Positions 10,300 through 24,900 of a DNA stretch of 64,000 bases are shown here, piece after piece (position 1 is the stretch's first letter; every line of letters begins with the position of its first letter). Source of the DNA: Romanomermis culicivorax. Lineage: Eukaryota; Nematoda; Enoplea; Mermithida; Mermithidae. Location: assembly GCA_963922205.1 (NCBI GenBank), contig CAWUHX010000036.1, positions 1,302,001 through 1,366,000 of the forward strand, given 5' to 3'. The notes beneath the pieces are model-generated. The model worked only from the letters and a program-made list of their open reading frames with translations, made no database searches and had not been told where the DNA came from. The position numbers were made by a program, and so were the translations under genes.

Positions 10300-13200
10300 T
10301 AGGGATGGGCCGGATCGACTTTTTTGATGATGGCGGATCCGGATCCGGATCTTGAAAAATTTGGTTTGGCGGATCCGGATCTTGAAAAATTTGGTTTGGC
10401 GGATCCCGATCGGATCCGGATCCAAAAAAATTTGGTTCAGCGGATGCGGATCCGGATCTTGAGCGCAAGATCCGTGCGGATCCGGATCGGATCTTTCAAT
10501 AAGTATATGTATTATGTCTAATTTGTCTAAATTTGGGTTGTATGAATTTATATTCATTAGTGTTAATAAATTATTGATGTTTGACATGTTTGTTTATTGA
10601 AATAGTTCAGATGTACTAATTTGCATTCATTAAATTGTATTCATGTTAAGATTAATATTGGTTTCATCAGAAAAGAAAATAATATAAATGGAAACTTTTT
10701 TCAGAAATTATGGATTCAAGTTCTTCTTTCACTAGCAGAGTGTGGGATTACTTCACAGTCTCCCTAGATGATGAAGAAAAAGCAAAGTGCAATGAATGTG
10801 GAATACAGCTATCCAGAAAAGGCCGTGGTACTGGATGTCAGAGAAAACATTTGGAGAGGAAACACCCAGCAATATTTAAGCAGTTCACGGCAGAAGAAAA
10901 AGAAGATAATGAAAATAAAAGTAACTGTGGAATGAATTACCACTAGTTATGTTAAAGAATTAATTTTTTTGTTTTCCATTAAAGGTAGACAAAAAAGTGA
11001 TCCTAGCGATTCAAAAACCAAATTGAAGCTTGAACTTAAATCTCAAACATCTTTGGACAATTGTTTCCTGCAGAAAGTAAAATTAAATCAGCTGATTGGG
11101 AAAAAAATGAAGGCATTTGTTGTAGTTTTTTTCAGAAAAAATTGCCCACACATGATCCGAAATCAGTTCGCCTTGACTTCAAAATAGCACAAATGCTGGC
11201 AATTTGTGATTTGCTTTTTGAATTTGTGGAATCAATTGGATTTCAAGATTTAATGACTGAAGTAATAAGAATGTGTGAGTAGAGATTTTTAATATTGACA
11301 AATGTTTTTATATTTAGATTCCTGAATATGAATTGAAAAAGCGCAAATTTTACAAAAAGACTTTGTTTGCATACCATGACAAACTTCATGCAAAAATTGA
11401 AGAGAAAATCAAGGAAAATGATAATCATATTTCATTTAAAACTGATATATGGTCAAATCAAGTAGAAGCCCTTTTCAGGTTGTTTTAGAGTGAAAAAATT
11501 TTGGATTTTTTGGATACATTGATCTTATTTGTTTTTAGCTTGACAGCCCACATGATAACAGCTACTCATGAAAGGTAAAAGTACGTATTGCACGCACAGC
11601 CTCTTGGTTCAGAACGCCACACTGGGGCACATTTATCACAAGTATTCGACGAAATGTTGAACAAATGGAATATAAATAAAAAAATCATAAGTATTATTGA
11701 AACCTCTGATGAACTTTTATCTAAACTTCTATTATAGGTGCATGTAGTAGTCCGTGATTCTGGTTCCAATATTGTAAAAGCTCTTAATGATTCCAAGCTG
11801 AAAAATATCAGTTGTGCGGCTCATCAAATGAACTTGATAGTCACTCGAGGTCAGTCATTACATTATAAACTTGACATGAAAATGAGTTTTATTTCAATTA
11901 CTACTTTTCTAGCATTAGATTTCCAGAAGTTGGTGAAGAATACTACTTCGACCTGCCGTCAAATTGCTGGTCATTTTCATCGTTCAGATAATGCTAGAAA
12001 AAAATTACCTGAAATCCAAATGCGTCTGAAGCCTAATCAGCCACCTTTAAGGCTTATCCAAATTAGCAGATGAAGAATATTATTTATCTCACAAGATTAC
12101 AGCTGTAATACCATGCTGCTTTTAGGAAGTCCCTACACGGTGGAATTCAACCCTGGCCATGCTTTCAAGAATTCTAGAACTGAAAGAATCATTGGTGCTC
12201 TTTGCAGCTGAAGAAGATAATACCGATTGGAATATAGCAACATCAACTCTTGAAAAAATTGTAGCAGCCTTGTTGCCTTTTCAAAATGCAACAGATAAGG
12301 TATGCTAATTTGGTCATATGTATTTCTATTATGTCATTTCATCATTCTAAATGGAAACCTTTCAGTTGAGCTCAAGTTCTGCAACTGCAGCTGATGTTAT
12401 TCCAACTGTATGCTGGCTGAAAAATATGCTCAAAAATTTGGACAATCGAGGAATTGGTTCATTTGTTGAAGCTTTGCAGTCGAACATTGACATCAAATTT
12501 GGAAATCTCGAAACAATAGAGTAACTAGGAAATACAAATAATACAATACTTTATGATCTAAGAATATATTTTCATTTTTCATAGAGAATTTACAATCGCT
12601 ACTTTTATTGATCCCAGATACAAAGACAAATTTTTCAAAAAGCCTGGAACAATGTCAAATATAGTTGAAACATTGAAAACTTTAGTTAGTAATATCAATG
12701 ATCATAGCCAGATCATAATTCCAACACCTGCTAAGAGGCAGAAAACTGAAAATCAGCGGGAAATTGGTTCATTTAATGACTTTATAGCCAGTAGCAGCGA
12801 TGATGAAGAAGATCAGACTGAACCAGAAGATATAAATATAGCGAGCAAAGTATTTTTTAATACCTCATTGTCAATATATAGTTACTAATTCACAGAATTT
12901 ACAGGAAATCGAAATATATCTGAAGAAGATGAAAAGAATTTCACCCGAAGAAAATCCATTGACCTGGTGGCGTTTAAATCAAACTTCACTGCCGAACCTG
13001 TCATTGATGGCCAAAAAATTTTTGTCTGCACCAGCAACAAGTGTCCCCTCTGAACAATTATTCAGTGGGGCTGGTCAAATTTATGATCCTACGAGAAATT
13101 GTTTGAAGGGTGATACTGTTGAAAAATTACTGTTTGTCAAGTATAATTTAGCTACCGTTGGCTTGAAATTTTTGTAAAACTTTATGTGAATTAGAACAAA

Positions 13201-13379
13201 TAAAAATCCGATCATGGCCAGATCTTAATCATTGACAATGGCGGATCCGGATCCGGATCTTAAAAAATTTGGTTTGGTGGATCCGGATCCAAAAAAAATT
13301 GGTTCAGCGGATCCGGATCGGATCTGGATCCAAAAATTTAGGCGGATATCCGCGCATCCGGATACCCCGCCCATCCCTA
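10300..13379 (+). mobile_element. hAT transposon 3.08 kb, potentially once autonomous, GGATCC-rich subterminal repeats
   Basis: The ends read TAGGGATGGGC and, inverted, GCCCATCCCTA. The target duplication TTACTGTA is perfect at 10292-10299 and 13380-13387. Both subterminal regions hold many GGATCCGGATC-type repeats (10325-10500 and 13236-13350), typical transposase-binding arrays. A split plus-strand transposase gene lies between. It inserted in the Gypsy element only 47 bp beyond the target duplication of the 1.17-kb hAT. Confidence 0.92.
10710..13177 (+). CDS. hAT transposase, BED finger to hATC domain, intron-containing or broken
   Basis: The reading starts at ATG 10710 (MDSSSSFTSRVWDYF) with a BED zinc finger: CNECG, then HLERKH. 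A GT-AG junction in matching phase leads from about 10918 to about 10986. Further pieces follow: PKSVRLDFKIAQMLAI, an FKTDIWSN segment with the first catalytic Asp (about 11440), VVVRDSGSNIVKAL with the second (about 11740), CAAHQMNLIV just after, and the C-terminal hATC dimerisation domain at 12929-13177 (WWRLNQTSLPNLSLMAKKFL, then TSVPSEQLFSGAG). The order is complete for the family. Whether every gap is a true intron is unproven, so intactness is open. Confidence 0.75.
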
Positions 13380-13387
13380 TTACTGTA

Positions 13388-13714
13388 TTGACTTTGGGAT
13401 GTGCTAGGATCTTCATTTGACAGTAATATTGCCTTGTCATCCTCCCTTTCAACAGCTGTTGAGGCCGTAGGTATATTGCCCTCATTTTCCACCAATAAAG
13501 GCCTGCATTCTGAGCCATTATCTTCAGCTGAACTTTCAGCTGAAGTCAAGACAATAAGCTTTTCAGAATCACAGACCTTCTTTCCCGGTGGTGTTCTAGG
13601 CAACCCTGAACTCTTGAGGCCACCCAAGTTGTCTTTACTCATTTTAAAGCCTCCCAATTCTCTATAAAAACCAATTGGTTTTTTGACTCCTCTGGTTTGC
13701 CTCTGATTTTCCAT
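13388..13714 (-). pseudogene. N-terminal piece of the minus-strand Gypsy polyprotein
   Basis: The frame opens at ATG 13714, 16 bases after the candidate primer-binding site, and reads about 109 residues of hydrophilic, Ser/Glu-rich sequence to the hAT boundary at 13388. It continues at 10291 and then 9058 after the two hAT elements. No capsid or protease motif is present. I infer that gag and protease were deleted. Confidence 0.5.
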
Positions 13715-13729
13715 TACTTTGAGTGTCAG

Positions 13730-13743
13730 AAGCCACCACTTGT
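13730..13743 (-). promoter_or_regulatory. Candidate tRNA primer-binding site of the minus-strand Gypsy
   Basis: ACAAGTGGTGGCTT on the minus strand is identical to 52621-52634 on the plus strand, and in both cases lies 16-86 bases before the first open frame of the element. TGG near the start fits a primer site complementary to a tRNA CCA end. The matching tRNA was not identified. Confidence 0.5.
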
Positions 13744-14455
13744 TGAAATGAGACTTGGGTTAGACTGAGAAATATAATGAATGGATTGGTATCAAAAATA
13801 GACCTAATTAGTCACTCGCTAATTCACCTAATCAGGCTGAAACCTTAGGTAAAATAAGTTTGCAACAATTCAGTCAGTCTCAAGTTCGACAAAGATCACC
13901 TGCTTTTGTTCCGAGGAACTGCAGAAAATTGAAAACACTCTGATCTCAAGTAACTTCCAATCAGGGATGAACCGAGAAGGCAGGCCAAGAATTGAGTTGC
14001 AAATGTAGACTTGCACGCTGGGTGGCTCTCCAGAAATCTGGGGTCTAACCTGCGTTCCCTCCACTGCAAGATGATGTTGTAGTTGGGCATAACTCCACAC
14101 ATATACAATAATAAAATAATTATAATATATGGCCAGTCTGGCTGCCAATTTTAATTTATAATATAAAACACGAAGAATGACCAAAAACATAAACAACAGG
14201 CACTTTTATGCACAGTGACTATGCAAATTGGTGTTGTCACAAATTGCGTCGACTTTGGCTATTTCTTTGCAACCTAGAGATAGACTATGTCCGTCCCCGA
14301 CACTTTCATCAAAGTCTTCGAAAAATAAGTAATACATTTGTTAGCTTGATAATCAGCAAAACCTTCAAAACTGAACAGCATCTGAAATAATTTTGATCAT
14401 ATGATTCAGATTTTTATCCTGCAAAGCATATATGGATATTAGATATGGTGTGAAT
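13744..14455. other. Upstream flank of the minus-strand Gypsy, no LTR confirmed
   Basis: An LTR would be expected from 13744 rightward. I see no TG...CA-bounded segment repeated at the other end of the element. Short open frames show no recognisable domains. Confidence 0.35.
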
Positions 14456-14458
14456 ATG

Positions 14459-15270
14459 AGGTTTGACCTTATACTACCAAACGCCCGCCATTGTGTCTAG
14501 CATAAAAATTTGTAAAAATTTTATTTTTTTAAATTTCGTCGCATGTTGCACTAGAATTAAAAAACCACAGGACCAACAGTTTGAAAGCAGAGTTGAAATG
14601 AAATACTATCGTTTAAAAAAATTTTCATGCAAATTTGACTCAGACTTAAATACTAATTTGGCGCAAAAACGTGTGATAAATGGTGTGCAAAACTGGGATT
14701 TTATGTACATATACTAAAATTGGTCAAAGTATTTTTATCATGTAGTTGCGAATTTTCGCATGCAGATAGACACTAGGCACATGTTGTGGTCGAGTAGTAG
14801 GGTGCGATCTTATACGACCAATCCCAAGTTGTCAAGTTTAAATTGAAAATTTGTCAATAACAAGAGTTTAATTTTTTTAATTTCATTACGTGTTGCAGAG
14901 GAACTAAAAGTCCAGAAAACCACTGGAACAACCGTTTGAAAACTGCATCGAAATACTATCGTCCAAAAAGATTTCATGAAACAATGTCGAAAATTGACCG
15001 AGAAATAAATGATACTTTGAAGCAAAAACCTGTCATAAATGGCATGCAAAACTAGCGTTTTATTTACATATGCCAAAATTGGTAAACTGGGTTTTTATGG
15101 CATAGCTTTAAATTTGTGCATGAAGTAAGACACAATGGTTTGTGGCGAAATAAGGTTCGATTTCATCCCACACCAATCTCGGGTTGAAGTGTTTAAAGTG
15201 AAAAATTAACAAGAGTAAAAATTTATTTTTTTTGACTTTATTTGTATACTGTATTAGAACTATCATTCGG
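14459..15270. repeat. Tandem repeat, about 350-bp unit, two full copies and a partial third
   Basis: Corresponding blocks recur at about 14459, 14803 and 15157 (a CGATCTTATACGACCAAT-like start), at about 14830 and 15184 (AACAAGAGT), and in between (GGTGTGCAAAACTGGGA versus GGCATGCAAAACTAGCG). The spacing is 344 then 354. Copies are diverged by eye at well over 15 percent. It resembles a satellite fragment or a tandem MITE array. Confidence 0.75.
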
Positions 15271-16638
15271 GCAGAGAATTTCCATATGTTTCCAAGAGCT
15301 CGTTCAATCTATGATTGATTAAATAAAGCCGCACTTGAAAATTCTCAAAATTATGAAAAAAAGGATTTTGAACACTTTACATCATGATACGTCAATGAAA
15401 AAAAACTTTGAGCAAAATGTTTATCAGATTTGAAATCAGCGTGAAAAATTGTATAGTGCGCCTCCCAACAAGGGAAACAAAATTTTGACTCATCTACATT
15501 GTTTCAAGTCCAGGTGATTCCTACAGATATTTACTCTCAAGGTAATGCTTATCCTGCTTGAAAAATAAAATTTGCATAACCAGGCCTGTAGGCAGGGGGG
15601 TTTGGGGGGCCATGGCTTCCGAAATCTTCTAAGTATAAAAAAGATAAAGGACTTTGGTTTTTTTCTTCAAGAAGTCAAGTCAGAAATGCCAATTTTATAG
15701 TAAATAAAGTGAAAAAAATGTGTGGCACCCCGAAAAAATTCCTGGCTACAGGCCTGCGCATAGTTGCAGTACTACATAGTTAGGAATTTTCGCTTTCTTA
15801 AGCATTTTTCTGTCTTTTAACAAGACTTAAGATGTATTAGCCTAGGCATGAGGTACCTTCATGGTTGAACGTTCATTAGATGCGGGATACAATGCTCTAT
15901 AATCCGATATAAAAATGTTTTTCTTTTTTTTGCTTTTTACACTTTTTAGCAAGTTTTAAAGTGTTGAAAATGAGACGGTAAAAATGGTTAAAACGCAGAT
16001 TTTTTCCGCGAAAATGACTAGGTATATCTACAGCTAAAGCTCAAAGGGACCGATAATCTCCCTGTGCAGTCAACAATTCACAATGTCTCCTAGATGCCCA
16101 CAATAAATTCTGTTAAATCTACAAAAACTGCTAACTATTCTAGTCGACGAATTTTGATTTTCAATTCTTGATCAACAAAAGCTGTCCTTCTCGAAATTTT
16201 ATGTTTCAGATTAAGCATTGGGAGTCGACATAAATACAAAAGCAATGCATTACAAGCTTTTGAAGCAAATCGGTTTGCAATAAATTACTTCGGGTCATAT
16301 AATGTTGAGTCATTCATAGCTCCTGTTATATATTTCTCGCGTAATCGTCTACTTCAGTAGGATAGTACTAGGTTTATCTGTCTTCAGGAAGGCGACGACT
16401 TGCTTTCTGTGACCGGAAAATTGCAACTCAATGCACTTTTGGAAAACCACCAATTTTTGCAAATAAGTATGGAATCATTTCAGCATCCAACTTTTGTTTT
16501 AGATGAATTCCTTAATCAAATTTTTCTGCAGAAACTGCTTCTGCTTTGTTTGAACGTTTTACATGTCTCTGACTTTTGAGTGCCCATACCTCTTCTACAA
16601 TGCGGCACATATGAGTCAACTTTGAATTAAGATTGTAC
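15271..16638. other. Intergenic DNA downstream of the TTBK-like gene, one MITE, no gene seen
   Basis: Apart from the MITE at 15581-15756, this contains a segment near 15890-16020 resembling the start of the repeat at 24020 (GGATACAAT-CTCTATAAT and a polypyrimidine block). No exon-like frames with splice sites were found. Confidence 0.4.
15581..15756. mobile_element. Second copy of the CAGGCCTGTAG hAT MITE, opposite orientation
   Basis: This 176-bp copy has CAGGCCTGTAG and CTACAGGCCTG ends and interior blocks (TTCTTCAAGAAGTCAAGTCAG) matching the copy at 1098-1271 inverted. The flanking 8-mers TGCATAAC and CGCATAGT share the core GCATA, suggesting an eroded target duplication. Confidence 0.8.
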
Positions 16639-21297
<4,659 letters not shown>

Positions 21298-21958
21298 GAA
21301 GTTAGTAATGTGTAGGCTAAATTTTAGGCGATGAATTGTAATCTTCATTATTATTAATTTTCAGAAAAATGAATACAAAAAACTTACGAAATAAAAATTT
21401 CAAAGCGTCCAAGCTTTTGAATAAACTGTGAAGTTCTTGAATTGGAAGTGTAAAGTCGCAACTTTTTAAACGCAAAAAATTTCTAGGTACTCATACTGTA
21501 CAGGGTTTCGGTGCGATTATGTTACACTGTTAATTTTCGTTCGTGAGACTTGTGATATGCACAGAATAGAAATTCTGCTGGAGGTCAGTCAGTACAGGGA
21601 ATGGGATGGAATATTCTTCTTCGTTGTTCTAACATCCAAGCAATTCTTCAACTTAGTCAAATATGTGAAATTATTTGCTTGGACAGCATTTTTTAATGCT
21701 TCGTTTAGAAAGATCGTTCAACTACACTATCATTTACATTCTTATGACGACTTCCTCTTCTCTATTGCTCATTAATCTTCGTCATCTTCTCAGTCATTGC
21801 TGGGGGTCAATTACAAATCTGTTAGGGGTCAATAGCCCCAAACTCGCAGTGCATGTATGCTGCTGATCAAGAAAATAATATTTACGAAAACTTTTATATT
21901 TCTTGAAATTTTCCCGGAATGCAAAGCGCAAGCTGGAAAATAGAAAATTTATTGACAT
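21298..21958. other. Short intergenic region between the ASB and TTBK-like genes
   Basis: About 660 bp separate the ASB stop codon (21959) from the TTBK start (21297); both genes run leftward, so this should hold the TTBK promoter and the ASB 3' end. I see no TATA box, CpG island or strand-correct AATAAA that I can support. Confidence 0.45.
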
Positions 21959-24900
21959 CTAATCGGAAATAATCCTACGGCATAAATATTCTTTCACACA
22001 TTCTGGAACATCCAACATACGAACTTTTCGCACGCAATAATTGTGACGAATAGACGTGAAACCCAAAAAAATCTGTATATAAACCCGGCATAAGTGCTTC
22101 AGATCGTCGGGTGTTTTCATTTCTAGCCACGAACTGAACTCTGAGTCGTTAGAAATTTTGAGAATATTTTTGTACCTGAAAGATTATCGAATAAATCGGA
22201 GCAAGACATTTAGTCACACGGTGAATAGAAGGTTCAAAGAAAAGCCTGAAGCACTGGATGCCTCAAACACGAACAGCCTTCCGGCAGTACAGCTACTGAT
22301 CCAGTTTGGATACCTAATAATTTTTCGGTACCTTCTCAGATACATCGATGTCTCTCATTATTAACCTTTATTTGAATAGAAAAAATTTGAGGAGCAACAC
22401 TTGAAATTTCCAGAACAGGAAAGGCAATGTCAAAGCATCTTCATGTTTAACCTATTTCACAGATTAACAGTATGACCAATGCAAATCAAACTTACATGAC
22501 TGGACAGAGAAATTCTCGCTCTTTACAACAGTACATTACACGTGAGAGATATTTTAGCTTTAGGATTTTGTTTTCATGCAAACGTTTATCCGGATATTTT
22601 ATGGACAACCGTTGTGTTCCTTCCAATGAAAAGTATCGAAGTAACTGAAAAGGGTCGATGTCTAATTACGTTAGTAACAAACTACTGAAATAAACTTTCG
22701 CTATCGAATCAGCTATGATCATAGGACCATGAGAAATTTACGAAATATCTTATGGCCTTTCGCAATTCGAATCACACGTTCAATAAAAATTTGCGCCGCG
22801 AAGGCACAAGTGATGAACAGCTCACTAACAATTTTATATGCCCTATATTTATTTTACGAATATTCGGATAAAACTACGAGAAGACAAAGTAGGTCTGCCG
22901 AAAAACCATTCTTTTTGATGACAAATTTTTGTCGAAAAGTCAAGTTTCATATTTTTCGATACAAATGATACCCAATTTTAAAAAGTTCAAACAGCTATGA
23001 AGGATTAAAACACAGAGACATTCGAGGTGCAAAATGCACTTACCACGCAGCAAAGCCAAGCGAATCGCACCTATGGCGTAACAACAGCTTGATGGTCGCT
23101 AAATGTCTCGAAAATATTTCTCTGCTCAACGAAGAAGCTTGCCGTCTTTGTATTAAATGAGAAACGGCGGCGTAAAACGGGGTCATATAACTTGAAGAAT
23201 TACACAAATTTACACACAAGTGGAAAATGAAGCACAAATACTTCGCGTACTCGTTATCCACGGAGTCGACATAACTTTTGCACTGCAATAGAACTCCCGC
23301 GACTTCGGTCATTCCCCATGTAGCTGCTAAATGTAAGGGCGTATGTCCTTTCCGATTTTTTGCATTCGGCTGAAGATGATGCAAGCGGATATGTAGATTT
23401 ACGAAATAAACTACAGGACAGAGTACTAAATTTCAGTTACGTCACAAATCATTCACAGAGAAATTCTGCATTGGCGAAGACTGTTTTAGCATACCGCTGA
23501 TCCGCATTCGAGTAAAGTAACGATGCAACGAGCATTGTTATGAACGAAACTGTTTTTGGCGCAAATGTGTAATGCTGTGTTGCCATCTTCATCCCGAGAG
23601 CGTATGTTGATACCTAATAATCGAAGTTGTGAGTTGAAGAAGACAGATTGCTGATTATACAACACTTTATCGCGCGTCAACTGACAAAAAGTTGAATTCT
23701 ATCGTTCGGTTATCCATGGAAATTTTGGTAAGGAACAACAAATTTCGAACTAACACCGATGGACTACTTTCCAGAATTTATATGATGACTTCAATAAAAA
23801 GAAATCTCATGGAGTACCGTATTGTTCTAATAGCACCTCCGTTTTCCAATCTTTTTATTCCGCTTTTTTATTCGAGTTACATCGGCAAAGTGATCATTCC
23901 AATCGGAATTTATTTGGCATGAAAGTCGAAATTCGCGTATTTACAGTATCTTAAATGCTGCAATTTTACAATTTTGTTAACATTTTATGTTATGTACACG
24001 CGATTTAAAATATCAAAAAAGTAGAAAAGGCATGACCCTATAATAAAAATTCATTATATGCAGGATACAATTCTCTATAATTTTGTACGAAACCATTTTT
24101 CTGATCCCGTACTGCACACTTTTTACGCTATTTTCAAGTGTCAAAAAAAGGTGTAAAAAGTCGTTTGGAACTCTTTCCGGGCACCTTCCCATAGTACGCC
24201 GCAGAATTTTGTCATCATTTCTGTAGGCAATAATGTCCAGCACATTGTGTACAATTTTCAGTCCGACTTGCGTACACTGCACTGTCATTTTAAATATGTT
24301 TTTGAATCTGAACAAGTCCCCAACCAATAGAGTTCTGAGAAGACAGGATCTTTACGTCTTTACCAAATAGATCAGAAGAAGAATGTGGCTGGAAGTCCTG
24401 TTAAAGTTTCGTTGATCTAGATTTGACGGTTGCTGATCGATATGCTTCAAATGAGAAGTCGAAAATTTTGATTAAATTCCAATAATCGAGTGATTGTTTG
24501 AAACTTATTTACAGGAAAACGGCAAGTTTTTCGGATTATTCGGATACTCTTTGTATCGAAAAGACACTACGATCGACTACCATTTTATATATTTCCATCT
24601 GGCCGACATCACGCGGAATGAAAAAATGTACCTCCAGCTTTAAAGCCTTTTCACGCAGCTTAAAACATGGGTTGAGTTAGACAGCCGATCTTTATATTTT
24701 AACGTTGAACTCACGGCCTGAATTTTTTCAATCAAATTACTGAAGACATGAATTTTTTTTGCATTTCTTCAGATACACCCTGCTGCACATCCATTAGGGA
24801 TAGATCGATGAAACTGTTCTAGTGCGACCCACATATTTTCTTTATATTCGTCTAATCTGAACGTTTTCAATGTTTCCCGCATCACATTGATGACACATTT

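Larger units (their letters stand above)
4376..13743 (-). mobile_element. Decayed Gypsy/Ty3 LTR retrotransposon, minus strand, split by three hAT insertions
   Basis: Pol pieces run right to left: an upstream region (13388-13714, 10245-10291, 8864-9058), reverse transcriptase (about 7900-8800), RNase H (about 7164-7660), then integrase (4376-6055). Sequence resumes exactly across each insertion at 6056-7155, 9067-10236 and 10300-13379. ACAAGTGGTGGCTT at 13730-13743 (minus) also occurs in the plus-strand Gypsy at 52621-52634 and is a candidate primer-binding site. The distance from it to the pol-like region is too short for gag, so gag appears deleted. Frameshifts and stops make it non-functional. 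No flanking LTR pair was found. Confidence 0.85.

Noticed and set aside
10234..10587. Asp-Pro repeat open frames on both strands
   Set aside because: They come from the GGATCCGGATC subterminal repeats of the hAT element.
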